From Flavobacterium sp. AG291 (GTDB lineage Bacteria > Bacteroidota > Bacteroidia > Flavobacteriales > Flavobacteriaceae), in contig NZ_QQAR01000013.1 in NCBI RefSeq assembly GCF_003350375.1, positions 80,562 to 144,561 on the forward strand: DNA of 64,000 nt, read 5' to 3'. Made by a program: the position numbers and the translations under genes. Within the stretch, counting starts at the first letter, position 1. Each line of letters begins with the position of its first letter. The notes below the pieces were generated by a model that did not search any database, was not told the origin of the DNA, and worked only from the letters and a program-made list of their open reading frames with translations. This document shows, in pieces, positions 18,132-27,566 of the stretch.

Positions 18132-18656
18132 ATGAAACAATGTAAACACTGTGGTAATATGCTGGCCAATGATGCGACTTACTGCTATGCCTGTAATACA
18201 CCTCAAACAGTAGGTTTTGAAGAATTTGATTCAAAGCCAAAGTATAATGACACCTTCCTTAAGGTATTGTGTGGTATAACTATAGTAGTGGCTGTGTTCA
18301 GTATAATATCAGGTACTGTTTCACTTATTAAAGATTCACGTTTACCAATTGACGGAATGAAAGTCATTGGATATTCAGGTTTAGCTGTAGCTATAGCAAA
18401 GCTGACAGCCGGAATACTAATGCTAAGAAAGAAACTGAAGGGGCTTTATCTGTACACATTGGCACAAATAGCATTAATTGCTATTCAGATATATACTGCA
18501 GTATTAATGTCAGGTTATATGAATGCATTAATGCCTGACAATGGTATGATATCGGGATCGTCAATAATGATGATCAGTGCGGTTATAGTAACCTTTGTTT
18601 ACATTATATTTCTTATTATGTATTGGTTGCCAAACAACAGAAGGCTTTTATCCTAA
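18132..18656 (+). CDS. zinc-ribbon membrane protein
   Basis: The 174-aa protein starts with a four-Cys zinc ribbon (CKHCGNMLANDATYCYAC). Four predicted membrane helices follow (LCGITIVVAVFSIISG; IGYSGLAVAIAKLTAGILML; LYTLAQIALIAIQIYTAVLM; IMMISAVIVTFVYIIFLIMYWL). No enzymatic motif is visible. Such ribbon-plus-helix proteins are common and uncharacterised. Confidence 0.75.
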   Translation: MKQCKHCGNMLANDATYCYACNTPQTVGFEEFDSKPKYNDTFLKVLCGITIVVAVFSIISGTVSLIKDSRLPIDGMKVIGYSGLAVAIAKLTAGILMLRKKLKGLYLYTLAQIALIAIQIYTAVLMSGYMNALMPDNGMISGSSIMMISAVIVTFVYIIFLIMYWLPNNRRLLS

Positions 18657-18661
18657 TATCC

Positions 18662-18700
18662 AAAACAGAACGCCCCGCATTACAACGGGGCGTTTTGTTT
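18662..18700. terminator. bidirectional terminator
   Basis: AACGCCCCG / CGGGGCGTT with flanking A and T tracts lies between convergent genes. Confidence 0.85.
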
Positions 18701-20281
18701 TTAGATCTTTACAAGTTCAACAAAGTAGACGTCGTTTTCTCTTAGGTCGAAAACTTTGGTAAAAGTGCCATCTTTCTTGATAGTAATATTTTCAGTAAGT
18801 ATTGGAGCACCATTATTCTTATCTTTTAGTTCTTTAACCTGAGCCTTTGTCAGCTCATCAGGCCTGCCCATAGCTATATAGTCGGTGTGTGCATCATTAA
18901 CTTTATAACCTACTTTATAAACATTCATTTTGTAGTTGCCTTTAGCCAATCCGTTTACAGAAACGTTTGTTTTTCCCTTAGGTTTTGCAGGTAGATCTTT
19001 AATATAATAGTTCTGGTTATTCACCGAATCTCCGGGATGGGTATTGGTAAAATCCCAAAATAGTAACTGAACATTGCCTTTACCATCAGTAGAAGCCCAG
19101 GATCTGTTGTCGTTGTTCTTCAGTTCAGTTTTACCAAGTTTATTCATAAACTGATACGAGTAGAACGCTGGCTTATTTATACCCTGAATCGTAACCAAAC
19201 CAAATCCGCCGTGGAAAGGAGTAAAACGCGGCCCGGCTTCTTCAAAAATATCTGTAAATACCCAGTAAGACATTGAGTTAGCATCTTTGCCTACCTGTTT
19301 TATTTTTTCGAGTATGTAGGCAGCTTCATGATAGCTGTCATGAATTGGGTCAGAAGGAGTGTAAGAAGCACTCCATTCTGTATAATGTAGTTCGAGGTTA
19401 GGGTGTGAACTTGTAGCAATCTGCTTTCGCGAATTAATGATGTCACCGCTCACTGCCATTTCATCTTTGCTTAAAACAGTACCTGAATTTCCAAATTCAT
19501 CAAGAAAGCCCTGTTTCACACCATAAGAATGTGTACTTGCAAAATCGATAGGCACATTGTTTGTACTGCAATAAGCAATCATTTCGGGAATCCAGGCAGC
19601 TCCGGCAGTTGCGGGTCCGCCAACTTTATAATCTTTGTTTACGGCTTTAATCCCTTTTACAGCATAGTTGTAAAGCTTAAAATATTCTTCCTGAGTGCCT
19701 GCCCAAAATCCGTCAAGGTTAGGTTCGTTCCACACTTCAAAATACCATGACTTAACTTCTTCGTTACCATAACGTTCCGTCCAGTGTTTGGTAAGATTGT
19801 ATATCAGGGCTTGCCATTTATCATAATCTTTAGGAGGTGTAACATTACCTCTCCACCAAAATATTGTTTTAGAACCACTGGCAAGTTGCGAAGGCATGAA
19901 ACCCAGTTCGACAAATGGCTTAACATCAATGCTCAGTAAATAATCAAACAGCGCATCGATATACATATAGTTATATTCCGGCTTACCGTTTTTATCTTCT
20001 TTGTACACCGCCATGTCGTCTGTCAACAGGCCGTGCATACGGATATATTTGAAATCACATTCCTTTTTTACGTAAGCCAGCTGTTGCTGCCAGTCGGCAC
20101 GAAGGCCTTCGTTAGCACGTCCGGCACCTATACACTCTTTGTACATGGTGTTCAGGTTTCCCGACGTTTCATTCACGTTTATTTTTATTTCGCGGGTTTG
20201 CCCTACAGCATTCAGCGAAACGCCTAACATTAAATAGTAAAGTATTGATTTAAGAGATAATTGAAAGATTTTGAAACTCAT
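18701..20281 (-). CDS. GH39-type glycosidase, exported
   Basis: The 526-aa protein has a signal peptide (KSILYYLMLGVSLNAVGQ) and a GH39-like (beta-xylosidase/iduronidase) TIM barrel. The acid/base Glu lies in YFEVWNEPNLDGFW (about 170-180). The nucleophile Glu is probably in LHYTEWSASYTP. A C-terminal beta domain follows (about 400-526). It is exported and degrades an unknown plant or microbial glycan. It stands alone, not in a SusCD locus. Confidence 0.82.
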   Translation of the reverse strand: MSFKIFQLSLKSILYYLMLGVSLNAVGQTREIKINVNETSGNLNTMYKECIGAGRANEGLRADWQQQLAYVKKECDFKYIRMHGLLTDDMAVYKEDKNGKPEYNYMYIDALFDYLLSIDVKPFVELGFMPSQLASGSKTIFWWRGNVTPPKDYDKWQALIYNLTKHWTERYGNEEVKSWYFEVWNEPNLDGFWAGTQEEYFKLYNYAVKGIKAVNKDYKVGGPATAGAAWIPEMIAYCSTNNVPIDFASTHSYGVKQGFLDEFGNSGTVLSKDEMAVSGDIINSRKQIATSSHPNLELHYTEWSASYTPSDPIHDSYHEAAYILEKIKQVGKDANSMSYWVFTDIFEEAGPRFTPFHGGFGLVTIQGINKPAFYSYQFMNKLGKTELKNNDNRSWASTDGKGNVQLLFWDFTNTHPGDSVNNQNYYIKDLPAKPKGKTNVSVNGLAKGNYKMNVYKVGYKVNDAHTDYIAMGRPDELTKAQVKELKDKNNGAPILTENITIKKDGTFTKVFDLRENDVYFVELVKI

Positions 20282-20405
20282 ATTTACTTATGGTTAAAAT
20301 GACTATAAGTTTCAAAAATAAGAAAGTTTTTAAATAGATTGTAATTTTTTACGGAATTAAAATTTTAAGAGTGAAATTTTATTGGAATTGATAATTAAAA
20401 ATATG

Positions 20406-20915
20406 CTACGATATTTTAGCCCGTACTTGACGGACCCTTTGATCCAGACTTCCTTTGACTTCTATGACTTCAATACCAAAATCATAAACGGACTCTTTGA
20501 GGATTTCATTTACTGCATCCCTCAGTTCAGGGTAATCTGATTTTTGATATGTGATAATATCCGGTTCCTCTATCGGGACAAATATGATAAGATCAATATC
20601 TTCCATAGCACTTTCAGCCTTATCATACATAGTATTGATGTAGTGAATCCCGTTTAGGGCTTCTAAGTAGGCCATAATATCAACAGGGCATCGGTCAAAA
20701 ATCACATTATCACTACTAGCTGTAATCTGCTTTATAGAATAGTTGAGTTGCTCGGCAAAGTCATCAGTGTTTGGAGTTTCGGAGAATTCATAGCCTAATT
20801 CTTGCAACTCATAATAGGGTTCAGGCCTTAAATCATACACAGGAAGATGTTCCAGTAGTTTTTCAGCCAAAGTTGTTTTTCCTACTCCGTGTGCTCCTGT
20901 AATGGCTATTTTCAT
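20406..20915 (-). CDS. AAA-type P-loop kinase/ATPase
   Basis: This 169-aa protein has a Walker A motif at the start (ITGAHGVGKTTLAEKLL). An NMP-kinase-like core follows with a DRCPVDIMAYLEAL segment, as in AAA_28-type proteins that phosphorylate nucleotides or cofactors. The substrate is unknown. It ends a minus-strand run of small genes (22544 to 20406) that may be one operon. Confidence 0.8.
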   Translation of the reverse strand: MKIAITGAHGVGKTTLAEKLLEHLPVYDLRPEPYYELQELGYEFSETPNTDDFAEQLNYSIKQITASSDNVIFDRCPVDIMAYLEALNGIHYINTMYDKAESAMEDIDLIIFVPIEEPDIITYQKSDYPELRDAVNEILKESVYDFGIEVIEVKGSLDQRVRQVRAKIS

Positions 20916-20920
20916 AGGTT

Positions 20921-21211
20921 TTACTTCATGTAATTAAAAGCGAAATAAAAATACAGTAAAGACAAAACTGCAGTAAACAGAATTTTCTGCTTTTTAGAAA
21001 TGAATCTCAAGAATTTATATACAAGAAATAAATGTAACAAACCAACAATAACATATGCGCCTGTCCAGATGTATATTTCTTCTTCTAATTTATCAGATCC
21101 TGATGCTCCGGAGCCATAAACAAAAAAGCAAACGATTACCAATAGTATAGGTAGTAAACAGGGTATTATAAGATTAAACAGGATTAATGCTATATGTTTA
21201 AGAGTTTTCAT
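20921..21211 (-). CDS. small membrane protein
   Basis: This 96-aa protein has three predicted helices (LILFNLIIPCLLPILLVIVCFFVYG; IWTGAYVIVGLLHLFLVYKFL; LFTAVLSLLYFYFAF). It overlaps the upstream gene by 14 bp and lies 5 bp before the P-loop kinase gene, so it is translationally linked to both. I do not recognise the family. Confidence 0.6.
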   Translation of the reverse strand: MKTLKHIALILFNLIIPCLLPILLVIVCFFVYGSGASGSDKLEEEIYIWTGAYVIVGLLHLFLVYKFLRFISKKQKILFTAVLSLLYFYFAFNYMK

Positions 21212-21644
21212 TTGATATAATCTTATCGGTTTTGATTTCTATCGAATTTGATCCGTTCCATTCTTTAGTAACAGTAGCCTGCAGTTCATGTATAATGCCA
21301 TCTTTATCTTTGGCTGTAAACACACGCGTAATCTTTTTTAGATAGCCATATCTTTCAATAGGTATGTCGTTAATTTTTACACCGGTATATAACCGCATAG
21401 TCGTTTTAGTTTCTGAAAATTTTAAAGGTCTTTCCGAAAGCAACTCATAACCTAATTCAGCAAAATCATCTTTTACGTAAGGTAGTATCTTCTTTTTTCT
21501 TTCAAAATATATTTTGAGCGCAATAACTATAATAAATGGTATAAAGAAAAGATAAGGAGTGTCAAGAACGATTATAATTATGGTACCTGCGAATAGTATA
21601 AAAATACAAAGGAGATGAATAAGGATATCGGTAAAACGGACCAT
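21198..21644 (-). CDS. hypothetical membrane-anchored protein
   Basis: This 148-aa protein has two N-terminal hydrophobic helices (about 8-28 and 29-45) followed by a soluble beta-rich domain (ETKTTMRLYTGVKIND, TKEWNGSNSIEIKTDK). It overlaps the next gene by 14 bp. No known family. Confidence 0.6.
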   Translation of the reverse strand: MVRFTDILIHLLCIFILFAGTIIIIVLDTPYLFFIPFIIVIALKIYFERKKKILPYVKDDFAELGYELLSERPLKFSETKTTMRLYTGVKINDIPIERYGYLKKITRVFTAKDKDGIIHELQATVTKEWNGSNSIEIKTDKIISNENS

Positions 21645-21740
21645 TGAATAATTTTAACAGGAGACAAATATAAAACAAAAACGCCCCGTATCTCTATAGG
21701 ATTTTTTATAGCACAGATTAGAAAACTACCTTTACTATAT

Positions 21741-22544
21741 CTAAAAAGTAATCGGCATGATATCATAAATCATTCCTGAAATTTTTCCATTTACGGCACC
21801 TGGCTCCATTTGAGGGAAATTTTTGAATGCATTTTCAATTGCAGTTTTAAGCTCGTTTGAATCAGTATCTATTTTTTTGGTCGTAACTTTTCCTTTTTCA
21901 TCAACCGCGATTCTTATTTTGGCTTTTATGCCTTTAAAGTCATCAAATTTATCTCCCATTTCATCAATAAGCCATTTTATGAAATGCTCCTGAAAACATA
22001 CGGTCACAAATTTGTCTTCCATTGGACATTCCTTAAAATGAGCATTCTCAATCTTCATTGGAAATGGGTGTGGTTCGCTTTTCCATTTGTTAGTATTGCT
22101 TGGAGGTATTACCAAGACAAAATTATTGTCTTTGTTCTTTTGTAGAGTGATCACAAATCCTGCTGAAGAACTCGCAGGTGTTCCATTAGGTGTAGTTATC
22201 GGTGCAATATTTGGAAGACCTTTAATTGCTTCCCTAACCAAATTTTCAATGGTGGTGTCTACAGTCTTTAAACTGGTTAATACTGAACTTCCATCTTCCT
22301 TGCTGCCTATGGTAATATTTATTTGAATTTTGTCAGATGCTATAGAATGTGTTTTATTGTATTCGTTTATTTTTCCAACAATTACTTCGCTTATCTTTAA
22401 AGTGTAACACTCAGATTTGTTTTCTGAATTTTCGCAGCCGGGATAAGTGGGCGATGATTCATTTCTGTAATCAAGAAATGTTTTGCTCTGGGCAGATGAT
22501 ATAAAAGTAAATAGAAGGATCGCTATACTCGATACTAGCTTCAT
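21741..22544 (-). CDS. exported hypothetical protein with TonB-C-like segments
   Basis: The 267-aa protein has a signal peptide (SSIAILLFTFISSAQS). Two repeated-looking halves follow, each with a KVNEY..., IQINITIG/KIRIAVDEKGKV pattern and a closing 'LPNIAPITTPNG' or 'FPQMEPGAVNGK' motif. This resembles the TonB C-terminal fold used by exported Bacteroidota proteins. It is probably periplasmic. The family call is tentative. Confidence 0.55.
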   Translation of the reverse strand: MKLVSSIAILLFTFISSAQSKTFLDYRNESSPTYPGCENSENKSECYTLKISEVIVGKINEYNKTHSIASDKIQINITIGSKEDGSSVLTSLKTVDTTIENLVREAIKGLPNIAPITTPNGTPASSSAGFVITLQKNKDNNFVLVIPPSNTNKWKSEPHPFPMKIENAHFKECPMEDKFVTVCFQEHFIKWLIDEMGDKFDDFKGIKAKIRIAVDEKGKVTTKKIDTDSNELKTAIENAFKNFPQMEPGAVNGKISGMIYDIMPITF

Positions 22545-22627
22545 GGTTAAGTTTATTTGTTTTCAAATATAACAAATTATCTTACAAAAGTATCTTGTAT
22601 TGATGCGGAGTGTATGTGTTATGTGGT

Positions 22628-22646
22628 CACGGATTGCAAATCCGTG
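22628..22646. repeat. REP-like palindrome
   Basis: CACGGATT GCA AATCCGTG is a perfect inverted repeat with a following GCCATCTGG. It resembles the short palindromes mobilised by RAYT transposases. Only one copy is seen here and no transposase is near. The surrounding gap 22545-22683 has nothing else. Confidence 0.5.
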
Positions 22647-22683
22647 CCATCTGGGTAACGTGCGTTTACTAATGCTGGCAGGG

Positions 22684-23610
22684 TTATTTTTTCTTCTTGC
22701 TGTTTTTTTTAAATCGTATATTTACATGAGAGATATATGCCAATTCATTTCCCTTTAATTCAGATCTTTCCTTATAATCGTTAAAATTTACTTGTTGTTC
22801 AGCAATACTAAAAAAAGCCTCTACTGCTTTGTCAAATTTTAAACGAACTATTTCTGTAAGTGCTGTTGGAACACTATTGACAATTGTTTTGAACGTTGAT
22901 AATCGAGTATGAATTTTATGTCTTTTTAAACTTTCAGTATATTCACTGACTAAATAGTGAATTTTATCTGCTAGCTCATTTTTCTTTATATTATCCGGTA
23001 AATCATTTATCCAATTTTTTAAGGCTAATAATTTTAATACACTTTGTGAGTCTTCCTTAAACTCGAAAATTTTTTCCCAAGGTGTTTCATTATCAGGGAG
23101 AGGTATTAATCGATGAATTATATTATAAGCTTTTTGTTTAGTGCTACTTTGAATCTCAAAACTTGAATAATCTTTTAAGGAAGGTACTGTAAATACATCT
23201 TCATTGTTGGAGTTTACAATGCTGCACCACAGTCTAGTATTTAACTCATCATGCATATACCATAATTTATTTCTTTTCTCAATATTTTTCTCTTCATTTA
23301 TTTGAGTTACCAATTTCATAGTGTGATCGGCTATTTCTAAATCATCTTCAAGTATTTCAATAGTACCTTTGGAGGCTAAAGGAATGGCTAAATCCTTTAG
23401 TTCAACAAAAAAGCCTCTGTCAATTAAAAACTCTAATTCGTTTAATGCATTTAATGGATATGGATATTGTTTATACTCATGTAGACTTTGTAATAAAGTA
23501 TTATAGTTAAGCATGCCCACTTTGTCATATAATAATAAGTCTCTTTTTAAATCGTATACTCCTAAAGGATTATTCCAAATACTATTGGTAGTTTTGATTA
23601 AATACTTCAT
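22684..23610 (-). CDS. hypothetical protein
   Basis: This 308-aa protein is helix rich, cytoplasmic and Lys/Asn/Glu rich, with a very basic end (FKKNSKKKK). It has no signal, membrane helix or catalytic motif that I can see. It is flanked by a REP-like palindrome and a terminator. It seems more A/T rich than purL next to it, which may indicate recent gain. I do not recognise the family. Confidence 0.6.
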   Translation of the reverse strand: MKYLIKTTNSIWNNPLGVYDLKRDLLLYDKVGMLNYNTLLQSLHEYKQYPYPLNALNELEFLIDRGFFVELKDLAIPLASKGTIEILEDDLEIADHTMKLVTQINEEKNIEKRNKLWYMHDELNTRLWCSIVNSNNEDVFTVPSLKDYSSFEIQSSTKQKAYNIIHRLIPLPDNETPWEKIFEFKEDSQSVLKLLALKNWINDLPDNIKKNELADKIHYLVSEYTESLKRHKIHTRLSTFKTIVNSVPTALTEIVRLKFDKAVEAFFSIAEQQVNFNDYKERSELKGNELAYISHVNIRFKKNSKKKK

Positions 23611-23654
23611 TTAATGTCGGATTGGATGGTTAATGTTGTTCAAATATAACAAAA

Positions 23655-23682
23655 AAACGCCCCACATCTCTGCGGGGCGTTT
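23655..23682. terminator. terminator after purL
   Basis: AAACGCCCC ACATCTCTGC GGGGCGTTT. It serves purL on the minus strand. Confidence 0.85.
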
Positions 23683-23730
23683 ATATCTAAGTTATCGGTT
23701 ATCGAATCAACAAATAACCAAATCAACAAA

Positions 23731-26700
23731 TTATCGTTGTTCAATCCACTTACGTGCATTAACGAAGGCTTCATGCCAAGGTGTAACCTCGTCTTTACGA
23801 CCTTCCGGGTAGTAAGCCCAGTTCCACTGGAACATAGAACGCTCAATGTGTGGCATCATAACCAGGTGACGTCCGTCGTTGCTTGCCATCATGGCGATGT
23901 CAAAGCTTGAACCGTTAGGGTTAGCAGGATAGCCCGTGTAGCCGTATTTAGCTACTACGTTGTATTTGTCTTCGCTGTATGGCAGGTTGAATTTACCTTC
24001 ACCGTGAGAGATCCATACACCCAGTGTGCTGCCTGCTAATGTAGAAAGCATTACCGAGTTGTTCTCCTGTACGGTTACTGAAGTAAATCCGCTCTCGTGT
24101 TTGTGGCTGTCGTTGTGAAGCATTTTAGGTTTCACTTCGTGGTCAGGGTTGATAAGCTCAAGCTCAACAAACAGCTGACATCCGTTACAGATACCTACTG
24201 AAAGTGTATCCTCACGCTTAAAGAAGTTCTCAAGTGCAGCCTTAGCTTTTTCGTTGTAAAGGAAAGCACCAGCCCATCCTTTAGCCGAACCAAGTACGTC
24301 AGAGTTAGAGAAACCACCAACAGCACCGATGAACTGGATATCTTCAAGCGTTTCACGACCTGAGATAAGGTCGGTCATGTGAACGTCTTTTACGTCAAAA
24401 CCTGCAAGGTACATAGCGTTTGCCATCTCACGCTCAGAGTTAGAACCTTTCTCACGGATGATAGCTGCTTTTGGCCTTGGCTTGCTGCTGTCAATTGCTA
24501 CTTTCTTACCATCAAAATGAGTTGGGAAAGTGTACTGAAGCGGTTGGTTCTTATAGTTGTCGTAACGCTCCTGCGCTTTTTGTTTGCCTGATTGTTTCTG
24601 GTCAAGAAGGTATGAAGTCCTGAACCATGTGTCACGTGTTTCGGTAACATCAAAAGTAAGGTTGGCATCACCATTTTTGATAGTGATAACTGCACCTTCT
24701 TTCGGTTGACCGATTTTAGTGAATGCTACATTGTTTTTAGTAAGCTCAGCTTCTACAGAAGCATCCGCCTGAATAACGATAGCAATGTTCTCAGCGAATA
24801 ATGCTTTAACCGTATCAGCTTCGTTAAGACCTGTCAGGTCGTATTCTGCACCAAGGTTAACGTTAGGGAAGCTCATCTCAAGCAGGGTAGTGATAAGACC
24901 ACCACTTCCTATATCGTGACCGGCAGCAATTTTACCCGCTTTGATAAGATCCTGGATAACGTTGAATGTATTTTTGAATGAAGCTGCATCTTTAATTGTC
25001 GGAACATCATTACCAACTTTGTTCAATACCTGGTTGAAAGAAGATCCACCAAGTTTGTACGCATCACCCGAAAGGTTGATGTGGTAAATGTTTCCTCCGT
25101 TCTTTTTAAGAACAGGCTCAACTACTTTAGTAATGTCGTTACAGTTACCTGCAGCCGATATGATTACAGTACCCGGAGCGATAACATCGCCGTTAGGGTA
25201 TTTCTGTTTCATTGATAGTGAATCTTTACCTGTTGGGATGTTAATACCCAACTCGATAGCAAAATCAGAACAAGCCTCAACAGCTTCGTAAAGCCTTGCG
25301 TCTTCGCCTTCATTTTTACAAGCCCACATCCAGTTAGCTGAAAGCGATACGCTTTTCAGACCATCTTTAAGCGGAGCCCAGATAATGTTGCTTAACGATT
25401 CTGCGATAGCGGTACGGCTACCTGCAGCAGGATCAACAAGGGCAGCAACAGGCGAGTGGCCTATTGTAGTTGCGATACCTTCTTTACCTTCAAAGTCAAG
25501 CGCCATAACACCTACATTGTTTAACGGTAATTGGATAGGTCCGGCAGTTTGCTGTTTAGCAACACGTCCGCCCACGCAACGGTCAACTTTATTCGTTAAC
25601 CAGTCTTTACAGGCAACAGCTTCAAGCTGAAGAACCTGGTTTAGGTATTGGTGAATGTTTTGCTGAGAGTAATCTGCATCTGCATAGTTTGCTGCAATGG
25701 TTTTATCTGCCATGATGGTTTTTGGCGAAGAGCCAAACATATCCTCAAGGGCGAAATCCATTGGTTTGGCACCTGTAGTAGCCGATTCAAATGTAAACCT
25801 GTGGTCACCTGTAACATCACCTACAGCATACATTGGCGAACGCTCACGGTCGGCAATACGCTGAAGGGTATCGATGTCTTTCTGGCCAATCACAAGTCCC
25901 ATACGTTCCTGCGACTCATTACCAATTATTTCTTTAGCCGAAAGGGTAGGGTCACCCACCGGCAGTTTATCTAAATCAATTTTTCCTCCTGTTTCTTCTA
26001 CAAGTTCAGAAAGACAGTTCAAGTGTCCTCCTGCACCATGATCGTGGATAGAAACGATAGGGTTGTTGTCGCTCTCTACCAGTCCGCGAACGGCATTGGC
26101 AGCACGTTTTTGCATCTCAGGGTTAGAACGCTGAATTGCATTAAGCTCGATACCTGAACTGAAAGCTCCTGTATCGGCAGATGATACTGCTGCACCACCC
26201 ATACCAATACGGTAGTTCTCACCACCAAGGATAACAACTTTGTCGCCTACGCTTGGTTTTTGTTTTTTCGACTGGCTCTCTTTACCGTAACCGATACCAC
26301 CGGCAAGCATGATCACTTTGTCGAAACCAAGTTTGCGTGCATCTTCTTCGTGTTCGAAAGTAAGTACCGAACCTGTAATTAGCGGCTGTCCGAATTTGTT
26401 ACCAAAGTCTGACGCTCCGTTTGATGCTTTTATTAGGATGTCCATTGGGGTTTGGTAAAGCCATTTACGCTCGTCCATACCTTTTTCCCAAGGACGGTTT
26501 TCTTCAAGTCTTGAGTATGATGTCATGTACACCGCAGTACCTGCAAGTGGAAGAGAACCCTGTCCACCGGCCAGCCTGTCACGGATCTCACCACCCGAAC
26601 CTGTTGCTGCACCATTGAAAGGTTCAACAGTAGTAGGGAAGTTGTGTGTCTCAGCTTTGATAGAGATAACTGAGTCATATTCTTTTACTTCGTAAAAATC

Positions 26701-27390
26701 AGGCTTATCAGCCGATTTTGGTGCGAACTGCTTAACACGCGGTCCTTTGATGAAAGCTACGTTGTCTTTGTAAGCAGAAACTATATCGTTAGGATTTTCC
26801 TGTGATGTCTTTTTGATAAGTTTGAAAAGTGAAGATGGTTTTTCTTCGCCATCAATTACAAACGTACCGTTGAATATTTTGTGACGGCAGTGCTCAGAGT
26901 TAACCTGAGAGAAACCGAATACTTCAGAGTCAGTAAGTTTTCTACCTAGTTTAGCAGACAGGTTGTTAAGGTACTCTACCTCTTCAGGGCTAAGCGCCAA
27001 ACCTTCTTTTTCGTTGTAGGCAGCGATATCGGTAACCTCGATGATAGGCTCCGGCTGTATGTTGATAGTATAAATATCCTGGTTAAGACCGTTGTATTTC
27101 TGGAACAGCATCGGGTCAAAATCAGTAGCTTCTTCGCTTGATTTGATGAACTCCTCAATTCTGATAATACCTGCGATTCCCATGTTCTGGGTAATCTCTA
27201 CGGCATTGGTACTCCATGGCGTAATCATGGTAGCGCGTGGTCCAACAAAAAAATCCGTCAGGGCGGATTTTTCTATCTTATGTGCGTTGCCAAAAAGCCA
27301 GTTTAGTTTTGAAATGTCTTCTGTTGAAAGCTCGTTTTGCGATTGTACTGCAAAAACCGTATTCGTCTGGTTTCCGAAGAAATGAATCAT
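23731..27390 (-). CDS. purL: phosphoribosylformylglycinamidine synthase (large form)
   Basis: This 1219-aa enzyme converts FGAR, ATP and glutamine to FGAM in purine synthesis. It is the single-chain gamma-proteobacterial type. The order is an N-terminal PurS-like part, two AIR-synthase-type domains (SAETHNFPTTVEPFNGAATG...GEIRDRL) and a C-terminal glutaminase with the Cys in SVGICNGCQLF and a late PHIERSMFQWNW. The ATG at 27390 (MIHFFGNQ) matches the family start; an upstream in-frame ATG would add 10 residues. It is a single gene. Confidence 0.96.
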   Translation of the reverse strand: MIHFFGNQTNTVFAVQSQNELSTEDISKLNWLFGNAHKIEKSALTDFFVGPRATMITPWSTNAVEITQNMGIAGIIRIEEFIKSSEEATDFDPMLFQKYNGLNQDIYTINIQPEPIIEVTDIAAYNEKEGLALSPEEVEYLNNLSAKLGRKLTDSEVFGFSQVNSEHCRHKIFNGTFVIDGEEKPSSLFKLIKKTSQENPNDIVSAYKDNVAFIKGPRVKQFAPKSADKPDFYEVKEYDSVISIKAETHNFPTTVEPFNGAATGSGGEIRDRLAGGQGSLPLAGTAVYMTSYSRLEENRPWEKGMDERKWLYQTPMDILIKASNGASDFGNKFGQPLITGSVLTFEHEEDARKLGFDKVIMLAGGIGYGKESQSKKQKPSVGDKVVILGGENYRIGMGGAAVSSADTGAFSSGIELNAIQRSNPEMQKRAANAVRGLVESDNNPIVSIHDHGAGGHLNCLSELVEETGGKIDLDKLPVGDPTLSAKEIIGNESQERMGLVIGQKDIDTLQRIADRERSPMYAVGDVTGDHRFTFESATTGAKPMDFALEDMFGSSPKTIMADKTIAANYADADYSQQNIHQYLNQVLQLEAVACKDWLTNKVDRCVGGRVAKQQTAGPIQLPLNNVGVMALDFEGKEGIATTIGHSPVAALVDPAAGSRTAIAESLSNIIWAPLKDGLKSVSLSANWMWACKNEGEDARLYEAVEACSDFAIELGINIPTGKDSLSMKQKYPNGDVIAPGTVIISAAGNCNDITKVVEPVLKKNGGNIYHINLSGDAYKLGGSSFNQVLNKVGNDVPTIKDAASFKNTFNVIQDLIKAGKIAAGHDIGSGGLITTLLEMSFPNVNLGAEYDLTGLNEADTVKALFAENIAIVIQADASVEAELTKNNVAFTKIGQPKEGAVITIKNGDANLTFDVTETRDTWFRTSYLLDQKQSGKQKAQERYDNYKNQPLQYTFPTHFDGKKVAIDSSKPRPKAAIIREKGSNSEREMANAMYLAGFDVKDVHMTDLISGRETLEDIQFIGAVGGFSNSDVLGSAKGWAGAFLYNEKAKAALENFFKREDTLSVGICNGCQLFVELELINPDHEVKPKMLHNDSHKHESGFTSVTVQENNSVMLSTLAGSTLGVWISHGEGKFNLPYSEDKYNVVAKYGYTGYPANPNGSSFDIAMMASNDGRHLVMMPHIERSMFQWNWAYYPEGRKDEVTPWHEAFVNARKWIEQR

Positions 27391-27520
27391 TACAATTGTA
27401 GTTACGTGTTGAGAGTGCAAAATTAATCTAATTTTCTAAAACAGGCAACTTTATGACGGTTGATTTGGTGATTTGTGGATTTGCTTATTTGATAGTGGAA
27501 TTGTATTCTGAATAGGGTAA

Positions 27521-27547
27521 AAAAAATCCCGCAATTGCGGGATTTTT
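27521..27547. terminator. terminator after the T9SS cargo gene
   Basis: AAAAAATCCCGC AATT GCGGGATTTTT lies 20 bp past the stop of the 684-aa gene on the minus strand. Confidence 0.85.
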
Positions 27548-27566
27548 GAATTTTAAAGAGTAATTA

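Noticed and set aside
22621..22660. Possible tRNA fragment (GGATTGCAAATCC)
   Set aside because: It is only a short perfect palindrome, better explained as a REP-like repeat.
24379..27385. Several ORFs on the plus strand across purL
   Set aside because: They overlap a complete, well conserved purL gene and have no family features.
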